Assembly (NCBI GenBank): GCA_963710165.1
Contig: CAVPYZ010000001.1
Location: 124,001 to 188,000, forward strand
Direction: 5' to 3'
Length of the DNA stretch: 64,000 nucleotides
From: JACKIP01 sp963710165
GTDB taxonomy: Bacteria > Pseudomonadota > Alphaproteobacteria > Micavibrionales > Micavibrionaceae
Positions 1 through 7,773 of the stretch are shown in pieces; positions within the stretch are counted from its first letter, which is position 1, and each line of letters begins with the position of its first letter. Position numbers and translations under genes: made by a program. The notes beneath the pieces are model-generated. The model did not search any database, was not told the DNA's origin, and worked only from the letters and a program-made list of their open reading frames with translations.

Positions 1-219
1 GAGCCTTGCACTATGTGCGCCGCGGCAATATCTTTTGCACGTCTTTCCAAATTATTTATAGGCGCTTTGGATAAGAAAGGCGGAGCTGTTGTAAACGGTG
101 TGCAGTTTTTCAATCTGCCATCGTGCCACCATAAGAACATCACAATCGAACACGGACTGTTGCAAGAGGAAGGCAGTCATATTCTCAAAGAATTTTTTAA
201 GAGAAAACGTAAGAGCTAA
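1..219 (+). CDS. tadA: tRNA-specific adenosine deaminase / nucleoside deaminase (C-terminal part)
   Basis: Partial gene entering from the left edge; only the last 72 codons are inside the window. The visible part opens with the second half of the cytidine-deaminase zinc site, EPCTMC, where both cysteines bind zinc, followed by AAAISFARL and a basic tail ending FFKRKRKS. This is the usual C-terminal half of TadA-type enzymes, which convert adenosine to inosine at the tRNA wobble position. The His-x-Glu half of the active site lies upstream of the window, so the substrate (tRNA versus free base) cannot be settled here. The stop codon overlaps the end of the convergent hydrolase gene by 4 bases. 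Confidence 0.85.
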   Translation, partial: EPCTMCAAAISFARLSKLFIGALDKKGGAVVNGVQFFNLPSCHHKNITIEHGLLQEEGSHILKEFFKRKRKS

Positions 220-995
220 ATGTATTTCTGAACAAATTGTTCAAAATGATAAAGAAGATTTTTTCGATGATTATCTTGTAATAAACCGTGCGACCCGTCT
301 TGATAAGTTGTGATTTCTATTCGTCTATTTCGAAAATGCGCCCTTGCCAAATCCAGATGTTCAATGGCAACGATTTCATCCTGTGCGCCATGCTGGATCA
401 GGCAGGGATATTCTATTTGGTTCATATCTTCAACTAAATTTGTATCGTACAGCGTCTTGATCAAAGCCATGCTAACCCCTGTATCATTAATTTTAACTAT
501 TTCTTCTTTTTCAAAATGGGGTTTATGTCTGTCCGCATCAAAATTTTGAATGGCGTAATCATGGCTATCCAGAACAGGCCAGAAAAAGGCAGCAGCATGA
601 ATTTTTTTCTCAAGATGCGGTTGTTGCATCATGCATGTCGCGCCTAGCCCCTCTGCTGTAAACATGTAGCGATCAAAGAATTTGGTGCGCGACCATTCTA
701 ATATTTGCGCAATATCTTCTTGTGCGGAGGAAAGCATAAAATTTTCAGATGCGCCGTCGCTAATACCGCATCCTCTAAAATCAAATCGAATAGAGGCGAT
801 TCCGGATTTGGCACATGCATCTTGTAATTGTCCGAACAGGTCATTATGCGCTTTCATATGGCTATGCGGGAAACCATGAAGAAAAATCATAAGCGCTGGA
901 TTCAGCAGATTATCGGATAGATTAAAGGGCTCTTGAAATATTCCTCTGATAATTTCGCCTGTTGCACTCACCAATTCTATTGTGTTTGTGCTCAT
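216..995 (-). CDS. alpha/beta-hydrolase-fold protein lacking the nucleophile serine
   Basis: A 259-residue alpha/beta-hydrolase-fold protein of the esterase/dienelactone hydrolase type. The oxyanion region FLHGFPHS (residues about 38-45), the FDFRGCGISDG strand-turn (71-81), a family-typical acid in GAQDE (Asp206) and a His in DGSHG (His236) are all present. At the nucleophile elbow, where the family has G-x-S-x-G, the sequence is A-E-G-L-G (114-118), so the catalytic serine is a glycine. It is therefore probably not a classical serine esterase: either non-catalytic, or with chemistry I cannot predict. It is the last gene of a leftward run hisD-methyltransferase-gpt-hydrolase, 5 bases after gpt. 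Fold assignment is firm, function unknown. Confidence 0.8.
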   Translation of the reverse strand: MSTNTIELVSATGEIIRGIFQEPFNLSDNLLNPALMIFLHGFPHSHMKAHNDLFGQLQDACAKSGIASIRFDFRGCGISDGASENFMLSSAQEDIAQILEWSRTKFFDRYMFTAEGLGATCMMQQPHLEKKIHAAAFFWPVLDSHDYAIQNFDADRHKPHFEKEEIVKINDTGVSMALIKTLYDTNLVEDMNQIEYPCLIQHGAQDEIVAIEHLDLARAHFRNRRIEITTYQDGSHGLLQDNHRKNLLYHFEQFVQKYI

Positions 996-1000
996 GCGGT

Positions 1001-1495
1001 TTATTTGTTTTCTGACTCGCGTTGCTCGGCAATTGGTTTGCTATATTGTGACGATAAATCCCAAGGGAAATGAATCCAAGTATCTTGGGAAACTTCTGTA
1101 ATGAAGGTATCGACAAGTTTAATGCCTTCTGGCTTCCCGTAAACACACGCCATGTGCGCGTGTGGAAATAGTTTTCTGGCAATCTTCAATGTTTTTCCGG
1201 TATCAACCAGATCGTCAATAATTAACCACCCGCGCCCGCCGCCGTCCAAATCAGGAGCTTTAATAATATTCGCCTCTCTTTGATCTTTGTGGTCATAACT
1301 TGAAATACAAAGTGTCTCGACATGTTTGATATTTAACTCACGCGCCATAATACAGGCGGGCACCATACCACCGCGTGTGATGGCAACAATACCGACCCAC
1401 TTTCCGATATCGGATAAACGCCAGGCAAGTGCCTTGGAATTTCTGTGCATCTCTTCCCATGAAACGGGGAAATCTTTTGGGTAAGTCTCTGACAT
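1001..1495 (-). CDS. gpt: xanthine-guanine phosphoribosyltransferase
   Basis: A 164-residue type I phosphoribosyltransferase that salvages guanine and xanthine (and weakly hypoxanthine) to nucleotides using PRPP. It matches the enterobacterial Gpt pattern along its length: the PRPP-binding motif LIIDDLVDTGKT, the early loop AITRGGMVPA, the ARELNIKHVETLCISSYDH segment, and the C-terminal QDTWIHFPWDL that shapes the base pocket. Length is slightly above the 152 residues of the E. coli enzyme because of a short C-terminal extension (SSQYSKPIAEQRESENK). It lies 11 bases downstream of the methyltransferase gene and 5 upstream of the hydrolase, in the same transcription direction. Confidence 0.93.
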   Translation of the reverse strand: MSETYPKDFPVSWEEMHRNSKALAWRLSDIGKWVGIVAITRGGMVPACIMARELNIKHVETLCISSYDHKDQREANIIKAPDLDGGGRGWLIIDDLVDTGKTLKIARKLFPHAHMACVYGKPEGIKLVDTFITEVSQDTWIHFPWDLSSQYSKPIAEQRESENK

Positions 1496-1506
1496 CTGGC
1501 GCTCCT

Positions 1507-2247
1507 TTATTCTTCTAATATCTTGTCAAAAGACCATCCTTCGCGCAAGAGCAGATCCGATGTCTTTGACGGTTTTGTATCTTCATCATGCATAATAACA
1601 GGCGGGTGTAATGTGCAGGGCGAATGACGATCTTTATATGACCTGATCACGACCCGTTTTGCGGCGTTATGAACCTTACTATAGATTGGAAAGATTTCAG
1701 TCGCACCAAAGCTTTTATTGAGGAGTGCCAAAAGAGTATCAAGCTTTTCTGCTTTATGAATGATGGAAAATGATCCGTTAGATTTCAAATTATCACGTGC
1801 ACATTTGATCCATTCATCCACTCTTTCAGATCCGTTTTGATATCCTCTCGCCTTTGCTTTTATATCAATTGGGGAGGGACTGTGGTCTTTGGAGTCGAAG
1901 TATGGTGGATTGCATATAATATGATCATAGCGCTGTTCTGAATGTGCGACTTTATAAGTTGCAATATCGCTTTCGATTAAAGAAATATTCCGGCTATTTT
2001 CGGTGGCATTTTTTTGCGCTAGATCAAGATACGTACTTTCAATGTCCAGGCCTGTTATGTGCAATGTCGGTGTCCGCCATAATAGACAAAATAATGCGCC
2101 CCCGACTCCGCACCCCATATCCAGAACACGATCATAATTCTTGGCTGGACAAGCGGCGGCTAGTAAAACGGCATCCTGTGTCGTTTTAAACCCTTTCTCG
2201 GGCTGAAAAAGGGCAACTTTACGATTAAGGAGATGGATTTTGTGCAT
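1507..2247 (-). CDS. tRNA1(Val) A37 N6-methyltransferase family protein (COG4123)
   Basis: A 246-residue Rossmann-fold SAM-dependent methyltransferase. It has the SAM-binding motif VLDMGCGVGGALFCLL near residue 41 and the catalytic NPPYFDSKD motif (near residue 112) typical of N6-adenine or N5-glutamine methyltransferases. Together with the N-terminal phrase that in this family reads 'QP.KGF..T.DAVLLAA', this places it with the TrmN6/YfiC-like group that methylates A37 of tRNA1(Val). Substrate is inferred from family only. The start is 3 bases downstream of the hisD stop, so the two genes are very probably co-transcribed. Confidence 0.8.
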   Translation of the reverse strand: MHKIHLLNRKVALFQPEKGFKTTQDAVLLAAACPAKNYDRVLDMGCGVGGALFCLLWRTPTLHITGLDIESTYLDLAQKNATENSRNISLIESDIATYKVAHSEQRYDHIICNPPYFDSKDHSPSPIDIKAKARGYQNGSERVDEWIKCARDNLKSNGSFSIIHKAEKLDTLLALLNKSFGATEIFPIYSKVHNAAKRVVIRSYKDRHSPCTLHPPVIMHDEDTKPSKTSDLLLREGWSFDKILEE

Positions 2248-2250
2248 AAA

Positions 2251-3555
2251 TTACGATCTGTCGGTGACCGCATTTTTATGGGCGGGAAAACCTTCATAAT
2301 CAGCCATTTTCACACTAGGATCCTTAATTGCTTCCAGCCCCTCTTTCGTGGTTTTGGCAATGCTGGTACGTTTTAGAAAGTCCCATATGGACGTGCAGGA
2401 ATAAGACCGCGCCATGCCACCAGTCGGCAGAACGTGGTTCACACCAATAGCATAATTACCAAGTGTTGAAGGCGTATGCTCGCCAAGAAGAATTTCGCCC
2501 GCATTTTGAATATGTTTCGCTGTCTCTTCAGGATTTTTTGTTTTGATGATTAAGTGCTCTGTCGCCATTTCATTACACACAGCAATAGAATCATCCAATG
2601 TATCCGTTAAAATAATACCGCCGTAATTTTCCAAAACATTCGAACAGTAAGAACGCTGTGGTTCGGGTAGGCTTTGAACGGCGTTCGGCAAAGCCTCCAA
2701 AACATAATCAGCCAGTTTTTTGTCATGTGTAACAAGCAGAGATGCGGAATCAGAGCCATGCTCCATTTCATTCAGTAGATCCAAAACCGTATTATGCGGG
2801 TCTGCCGACTCATCACACAGAATAATAGATTCGCTAGGGCCTGCCGCCATACCGGGGTCTATAATGTGCGATAACAACATTTTAGCCGCCGCGCCATACG
2901 GGCTACAGGGTCCTAATACTTTTGCAACTTTTGGGATTGTTTCCGTTCCGTAGGCTAAGGCTGCAATCGCTTGCGCGCCGCCTGCTTTGTAAATATCTGT
3001 TGCACCGGAAATCTTGGCGGCATATATGCCGGCCGCATCTGCCGAACCGTCACGCCGTGGAGGTGTTACAACAACAATCTTTTCAACGCCTGCTAGAACA
3101 GCGGGAATAACCAACATATATACGCTAGATGGAAAAGAATTTTTACCGCCGGGGGCATATAGCCCGACGGACTCGATCGGTGTAATTTTTTCTCCTGCAA
3201 AAACGCCAGGTTCAACTTCGAACATCCATTGTTTTTCAACACGGCGTAGTTGTTCTTCATGAAACCTTTTGACGTTATCAGCACACCGACGAATAGCCGT
3301 TTTGACATCTTCGTCCAGTTCATTCTCTGCTGTAATGAATTCTTCTTCAGTAACTTTTATCTGCGTAGGCGTCATATCGACTTTGTCATGTTTGCGGGTA
3401 TAGGCAAGCAGTCCTGCATCGCCGTTAAAGCGAACATCGGCAATAATCGGGCGAATACGTTCCATAATGTCGGAAATGTCAGAGCCTGAACGTCGCAAAA
3501 GTTTTTCTTTTTGACGCGGGCTGATATCTTTCCAGATAAAGTAATTGATATGCAT
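2251..3555 (-). CDS. hisD: histidinol dehydrogenase (divergent metal site)
   Basis: A 434-residue histidinol dehydrogenase, the last two steps of histidine synthesis (L-histidinol to L-histidine with two NAD+). I chose the ATG at 3555 because an AAGGAAAC ribosome site precedes it; an in-frame ATG 33 bases upstream lacks one. VGLYAPGG, GGAQAIAALAYGTETIP, AAGPSESI, the catalytic Glu-His pair in TEHLII (333-334) and NHVLPT are present. Of the four zinc ligands known from E. coli HisD (Gln259, His262, Asp360, His419), the equivalents here are Glu263, His266, Asn367 and His426, so two differ. It may be the organism's HisD or a paralogue with another substrate. It is divergent from hisH, with only 25 bases between them. 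Confidence 0.82.
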   Translation of the reverse strand: MHINYFIWKDISPRQKEKLLRRSGSDISDIMERIRPIIADVRFNGDAGLLAYTRKHDKVDMTPTQIKVTEEEFITAENELDEDVKTAIRRCADNVKRFHEEQLRRVEKQWMFEVEPGVFAGEKITPIESVGLYAPGGKNSFPSSVYMLVIPAVLAGVEKIVVVTPPRRDGSADAAGIYAAKISGATDIYKAGGAQAIAALAYGTETIPKVAKVLGPCSPYGAAAKMLLSHIIDPGMAAGPSESIILCDESADPHNTVLDLLNEMEHGSDSASLLVTHDKKLADYVLEALPNAVQSLPEPQRSYCSNVLENYGGIILTDTLDDSIAVCNEMATEHLIIKTKNPEETAKHIQNAGEILLGEHTPSTLGNYAIGVNHVLPTGGMARSYSCTSIWDFLKRTSIAKTTKEGLEAIKDPSVKMADYEGFPAHKNAVTDRS

Positions 3556-3580
3556 AACAGTTTCCTTATAAAAGAAGTCT

Positions 3581-4243
3581 ATGAGCAAAACAATTGCGAT
3601 TATTGATTATGGGTCAGGAAATTTGTTTTCTGCCGTGAAAGCATTTGAATATGTCATCGCCTCTGAAAATTTACCCTATACAGTAACGATTGAAAATTCG
3701 GCAGATGCGGTTTTAAAAGCGGATAAAATAGTCCTGCCGGGGCAGGGTGCCTTTAAAGATTGTATGGATAATCTGACAGCTGTACCTGACATGATCGGCG
3801 CACTTGAGCGTAAGGTTCTGGAAGACAAGACACCCTTCTTCGGTATTTGTGTTGGTATGCAGCTTTTAGCAGATAAAGGATTTGAACACGGCGAACATAA
3901 TGGGCTCGGCTGGATTTCAGGCGATGTTGTTCCCCTAGAAAAGACATCTCCTTCGCTTAAAATACCGCATATGGGTTGGAATAATCTTATCCTTAATCAA
4001 CCGACGCATTTTTTGCTGCGCAACATAGAAAGTTCGAATGATCTGGATAAACATTTCTACTTTGTTCACTCTTTTATGTTCCAATGTATGGATAAACAGC
4101 ATTTATTGGCGCATACCGATTACGAACAAAAGGTAACAGCAGTAATTGCAAAAGAAAATATATTGGGAACACAATTTCATCCCGAAAAAAGCCAGAATGC
4201 TGGTTTAACATTGATAAAAGACTTTATGAAATGGACCCCATAA
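3581..4243 (+). CDS. hisH: imidazole glycerol phosphate synthase, glutaminase subunit
   Basis: A 220-residue class I glutamine amidotransferase that supplies ammonia to HisF in the fifth step of histidine synthesis. N-terminal IAIIDYGSGNLFSA, oxyanion strand PGQGAFKDCM, the nucleophile Cys90 in FFGICVGMQLL, the GLGWI and PHMGWN segments, and His200/Glu202 in FHPEKSQ complete the catalytic triad. First gene of a rightward run hisH-GNAT-hisA-hisF-HAD-hisE-HIT. No hisB is seen upstream, where many alphaproteobacteria have it. The start has an AAAGAAG ribosome site 3 bases upstream; its promoter must lie within or beside the divergent hisD start because the gap is 25 bases. Confidence 0.95.
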   Translation: MSKTIAIIDYGSGNLFSAVKAFEYVIASENLPYTVTIENSADAVLKADKIVLPGQGAFKDCMDNLTAVPDMIGALERKVLEDKTPFFGICVGMQLLADKGFEHGEHNGLGWISGDVVPLEKTSPSLKIPHMGWNNLILNQPTHFLLRNIESSNDLDKHFYFVHSFMFQCMDKQHLLAHTDYEQKVTAVIAKENILGTQFHPEKSQNAGLTLIKDFMKWTP

Positions 4244-4275
4244 AGGGATAATGCGACAAGACATAAGGAAATTAT

Positions 4276-4824
4276 ATGGACTCGAATACCATCAAAAAAC
4301 TGAAAACTGTTGAAAGCGTGGAGCTTGTCTCCGCCCTTACAAATAACGATTTAAATGATTTATGTGATGCAACGGACGCCGCCATACAAGATGGTGGTGG
4401 TTTTGGATGGGTGAATTTACCGTCTCGTGACATTCTGGAGCGCTATTGGCAAGGTGTTGTCACAATGCCGCAAAGACTGTTATTCGTTGGCAGGCTAGAC
4501 GGCGTTATCTGTGCCACAGCACAATTAATTTTACCACCCGGCAATAACGAGGCACAATCACAGGCCGTCAAATTAACAACAAACTTTACCGTTCCATGGG
4601 CACGGGGGCAGGGTATTTCAACCAAACTTCTCAAAAAAGTCGAAGATGTGGCGATTCAAAAGAAGTTTAAAGTTATAAATCTTGGTGTGCGCGAAACACA
4701 AGAGGCGGCAGTCCAATTCTATGAAAAGGTTGGATTCAAGCTGGTAGGCGTGCATCCTTTTTATGCAGAAATTGACGGGAAACCTGTTTCTGGACGACAT
4801 TATTATAAAATACTTCAAGACTAA
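4276..4824 (+). CDS. GNAT-family N-acetyltransferase
   Basis: A 182-residue GNAT-fold acetyltransferase. The acetyl-CoA pyrophosphate-binding motif A is seen as TVPWARGQGISTKLLKKVE (R-G-Q-G-I/S form), followed by the motif B segment INLGVRETQEAAVQFYEKVGFKLVG, the usual FYeKvGF signature. The substrate is not predictable. It sits 32 bases after hisH and 24 before hisA, inside the histidine operon, so it is probably co-expressed with histidine genes. Whether it acts on a histidine-pathway amine or is simply a passenger is unknown. Confidence 0.85.
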   Translation: MDSNTIKKLKTVESVELVSALTNNDLNDLCDATDAAIQDGGGFGWVNLPSRDILERYWQGVVTMPQRLLFVGRLDGVICATAQLILPPGNNEAQSQAVKLTTNFTVPWARGQGISTKLLKKVEDVAIQKKFKVINLGVRETQEAAVQFYEKVGFKLVGVHPFYAEIDGKPVSGRHYYKILQD

Positions 4825-4848
4825 AAACGGTCGTGTTATAAATCATCT

Positions 4849-5569
4849 ATGATTATTTATCCGGCAATTGACCTCAAAGACGGAGTTTGTGTACGCCTGT
4901 ATAAGGGCAACATGAATGACGCAACTGTTTACAATTCTGATCCTGCGGCGCAGGCAGGCGAATTTGAGAAATCTGGCTTCAAATACCTTCATATTGTTGA
5001 CCTGAACGGCGCAGTGGACGGTTTGCCTGTAAACCGTGATGCGGTAAAATCGAATTCTTGAGTCAACAAACCTTCCCGTTCAACTTGGCGGTGGTCTTCG
5101 TGATATGCAACACATCGAAGACTGGCTTAATGCGGGTGTCAGCCGCGTTATTCTGGGAACGCTTGCCGTGAAAAATCCGGAAATTGTTCGTCAAGCGTGC
5201 GCCGAATTTTCCGGGCAAATTTTACTTGGTCTTGATGCGCGCGCTGATAAAGTCGCGGTGGAGGGGTGGATTGAAGAGTCGGAAACAACTATTTTCGATA
5301 TGGCAAAACGCTTTGAAGATGCCGGCGCGGCGGCAATTGTCTATACGGACATAAATCAGGACGGAACCGAAGAAGGCCCTAATATCAAACTTACTAAAGA
5401 ATTATCAGAAAGCATTGATATACCGGTAATAGCCTCTGGCGGTGTCGGGTCAATGAAGCATGTCAGAGAGGTGCATAAGTTGAGTGAAAGCGGTGTTGAA
5501 GGCTTGATTATCGGTCGCGCGCTCTATGAACGGCGTTTAAATATTACCGAATTGACGGAGATGTCATAA
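4849..5569 (+). CDS. hisA: HisA, ProFAR isomerase (frameshifted)
   Basis: Encodes the (beta/alpha)8 isomerase of the fourth histidine step. The first 68 residues (PAIDLKDG with catalytic Asp8, YLHIVDLNGA) are in one frame, which stops at 5061. The rest, from ILESTNLPVQLGGGLRD to the C-terminus (YTDINQDGT, VIASGGVGS, GRALYE), is in the +1 frame. Skipping one A of the AA at 5053-5054 joins the halves as AVKS-ILES and gives a 239-residue protein, normal for HisA. So the gene is either inactivated by a one-base insertion or the base is an assembly error; the latter is likelier since the rest of the pathway is intact. Next gene hisF starts immediately after the stop. Confidence 0.88.
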
Positions 5570-6331
5570 GTGTTAAAAAATCGTATTATTCCCTGTCTTG
5601 ATGTTGCGAATGGACGCGTTGTAAAGGGTGTCAATTTTGTTGATCTGATTGATGCGGGTGACCCTGTGGAGCAAGCAAAGGTCTATCAAGATCAAGGCGC
5701 AGATGAACTTTGCTTTTTGGACATTACCGCAACGCATGAGGGGCGAGATAATATCCTAGACGTTGTGGAGCGTACGGCATCAGAGGTTTTTATGCCTTTA
5801 ACTGTTGGTGGTGGTGTAAAAAATATGGAAGATATCCGCAATCTGCTTAATGCAGGCGCCGATAAGGTTTCTATTAATTCAGCCGCTGTGTTTAATCCTG
5901 ATTTTATTAAAGAAGCATCCAATAAATGCGGGTCGCAGTGCATTGTAGTCGCAATTGATGCGCGTCGTAATGATGACACAGGCCAATGGGAAATCTTTAC
6001 GCATGGTGGGCGTAAGGAAACGGGACTTGATGCGATTGAATGGTCCAAAAAAATGGCGCAATATGGTGCGGGTGAACTGCTTGTGACGTCAATGGATCGC
6101 GACGGAACCAAAAGCGGTTTTGATTTGGAATTGACGCGTATTGTATCAGAGGCGGTAAATATTCCTATTATTGCATCAGGCGGTGTTGGTTCATTGAACC
6201 ATCTGGCAGAAGGTATCGACCAAGGTAAAGCATCGGCTGTTCTGGCAGCGTCTATTTTTCACTTTGGCGAATTTACGATTGCTGAGGCAAAGAACGCGAT
6301 GAACCAAAATAATATTGCAGTCAGGTTATGA
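5570..6331 (+). CDS. hisF: imidazole glycerol phosphate synthase, cyclase subunit
   Basis: A 253-residue (beta/alpha)8 cyclase that uses HisH-derived ammonia to make imidazole glycerol phosphate and AICAR. Start codon is GTG directly after the hisA stop. The two catalytic aspartates are at the canonical positions, Asp11 (IIPCLDVANGRVVKG) and Asp130 (IVVAIDARR), and the phosphate-binding loops TVGGGVKN and IASGGVGS are present. Length equals the family norm. It overlaps the following HAD gene by 4 bases (ATGA), a sign of translational coupling. Confidence 0.96.
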   Translation: MLKNRIIPCLDVANGRVVKGVNFVDLIDAGDPVEQAKVYQDQGADELCFLDITATHEGRDNILDVVERTASEVFMPLTVGGGVKNMEDIRNLLNAGADKVSINSAAVFNPDFIKEASNKCGSQCIVVAIDARRNDDTGQWEIFTHGGRKETGLDAIEWSKKMAQYGAGELLVTSMDRDGTKSGFDLELTRIVSEAVNIPIIASGGVGSLNHLAEGIDQGKASAVLAASIFHFGEFTIAEAKNAMNQNNIAVRL

Positions 6332-7092
6332 TGGAACAGTTACTTCAACATAGAGACGCGGTTTTATGGGACTTTGACGGTGTTTTATACTCATATCATT
6401 TTAATGATATTGAGCCGGCAGATTTGCATCATAATTTTTATTCCGCCAATGGAAAGGGCGCGCAAGGGCTTATCCCATCTCTATCGGATGAAGACGCCTA
6501 TCGGCTTGGTGGGGAAAGCTTCGTAAAATATCATGATACTGTTACTGGATTTTTGCCCTACGCCGAAGAAACTGGTTTAGATATTAATGAATTTAAAAAA
6601 CAATTACTGGCGGCCCAGTTAAAATGGTCTTTCAAACATATTTCAGAGAATATCCCACAATTAATCGCACCTTGTGAAGAAACCAATCAATTATTCGCTG
6701 ATTTGGATCAGTTTATACGCCATGCCATGATAACACACGCAAATGCGCAATACTGGGCTGAACCCGTTTCTGAGCATCTGGGGGTGCACAATTACTTTGA
6801 CCATATCCTTGGCTATGATGATTTTGATTTTAAATCTAAAGGTCAAAGCGCTTATGCCGTTGAACTTGCTATGCAAAAGCTGGGTGCTACATCCGAAGAA
6901 AGTATCTTCATCGAAGATCAAATAAAGCATCTGGAGGTTGCCAAAGAATCGTATCCGGATTTATGTACTGTTTTGATTGAAGGTGAAACATCAATCGCGC
7001 AGCCGGAATATGTCGATATAATGGTCAGCCGCCCAAAGGATTTTATGAAACAACTTCTTGCCGTTAAAACAAAAACAAGTATCGCCGCATGA
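6328..7092 (+). CDS. HAD-superfamily phosphatase inside the histidine operon
   Basis: A 254-residue HAD hydrolase. Motif I is WDFDGVLY with nucleophile Asp15 and acid/base Asp17; motif II Thr136 (ITHA); motif III Lys in FKSKGQ (169-171); motif IV Glu196-Asp197 in FIEDQIKHL. The cap is a helical C1 type, as in pyrimidine 5'-nucleotidase-like HADs. It overlaps hisF and hisE by 4 bases each, so the three are translationally coupled. Because no hisB or hisN is in view and the histidine pathway needs a histidinol-phosphate phosphatase, this is a plausible HolPase, but that is inference from context; the family also dephosphorylates nucleotides and sugars. Confidence 0.85.
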   Translation: MMEQLLQHRDAVLWDFDGVLYSYHFNDIEPADLHHNFYSANGKGAQGLIPSLSDEDAYRLGGESFVKYHDTVTGFLPYAEETGLDINEFKKQLLAAQLKWSFKHISENIPQLIAPCEETNQLFADLDQFIRHAMITHANAQYWAEPVSEHLGVHNYFDHILGYDDFDFKSKGQSAYAVELAMQKLGATSEESIFIEDQIKHLEVAKESYPDLCTVLIEGETSIAQPEYVDIMVSRPKDFMKQLLAVKTKTSIAA

Positions 7093-7415
7093 GCCATATA
7101 CTCGAACAATTATACGACATTATTCAAAGTCGTAAGGGGAGTGACGCAGACAGCTCTTACGTTGCTTCGCTCTATGCAAAAGGAACAGAAAAAATTGCAC
7201 AAAAGGTCGGTGAGGAAGCTGTTGAGACGATTATTGAAGCCATGAAAAATGATAAAGCAGGATTAAAGCAGGAATCGGCTGATCTGTTATTTCACTTAAT
7301 GGTTTTATGGGCGGATCAGGATATCCATCCGCAAGATATTTTTAAAATATTAGAAAATCGTATGGGATTAAGCGGCTTGGAAGAAAAAAAGAGAAGGACT
7401 AAACATGATATATGA
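7089..7415 (+). CDS. hisE: phosphoribosyl-ATP pyrophosphatase
   Basis: A 108-residue all-alpha NTP pyrophosphohydrolase of the MazG-like fold that removes pyrophosphate from phosphoribosyl-ATP, the second histidine step. The diagnostic run SYVASLYAKGTEKIAQKVGEE and the metal-binding EEAVETIIEA and ESADLLFHLMVLW segments (E-x2-E ... E-x2-D) are present. HisE is separate here, not fused to HisI; hisI is not in the window. It overlaps the HAD gene by 4 bases and the HIT gene by 11. Confidence 0.94.
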   Translation: MSHILEQLYDIIQSRKGSDADSSYVASLYAKGTEKIAQKVGEEAVETIIEAMKNDKAGLKQESADLLFHLMVLWADQDIHPQDIFKILENRMGLSGLEEKKRRTKHDI

Positions 7416-7773
7416 TCATGATAATATTTTTGCCAAAATTTTACGCGGGGAAATTCCCAGTAAGGTTGTCTATGAAGATGACTATGTTATGGCGATTGAA
7501 GATGCCTTTCCACAGGCAAAAGTACATATATTGATTTTGCCACGAGGGGCGTATATCTCCATGACTGATTTTTCAGAAAAAGCGCGTGATGAGGAAATAC
7601 TGGCAGTAAATCATGCAGTTTTCAAAATTGTTGATAAACTAGGTTTGAAAGAAAATGGGTATCGTCTGATCGCCAATACAGGAGAACATGGCGGACAGGA
7701 AGTTCCGCATCTTCATTGGCATATTATCGGCGGCGAAATTCTGGGCGCCATGATGATCTCGAAAGAATCTTAA
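7405..7773 (+). CDS. HIT-family nucleotide hydrolase/transferase (HinT-like)
   Basis: A 122-residue histidine-triad protein. The triad motif H-L-H-W-H is at 102-106 (PHLHWHIIGG), with the N-terminal NIFAKILRGEIPSKVVYEDD typical of HinT/PKCI-like proteins that hydrolyse purine phosphoramidates such as AMP-lysine. Linkage hisE-HIT is commonly seen in alphaproteobacteria, so the gene closes the histidine operon here. It overlaps hisE by 11 bases and meets the convergent gene at 7770 with a 4-base stop overlap. Confidence 0.92.
   Translation: MIYDHDNIFAKILRGEIPSKVVYEDDYVMAIEDAFPQAKVHILILPRGAYISMTDFSEKARDEEILAVNHAVFKIVDKLGLKENGYRLIANTGEHGGQEVPHLHWHIIGGEILGAMMISKES

Noticed and set aside
5040..5070. 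Programmed +1 frameshift in hisA
   Set aside because: No slippery run with a starved codon or stop in the correct register, and the same kind of break occurs in genes with different contexts; artefact fits better.
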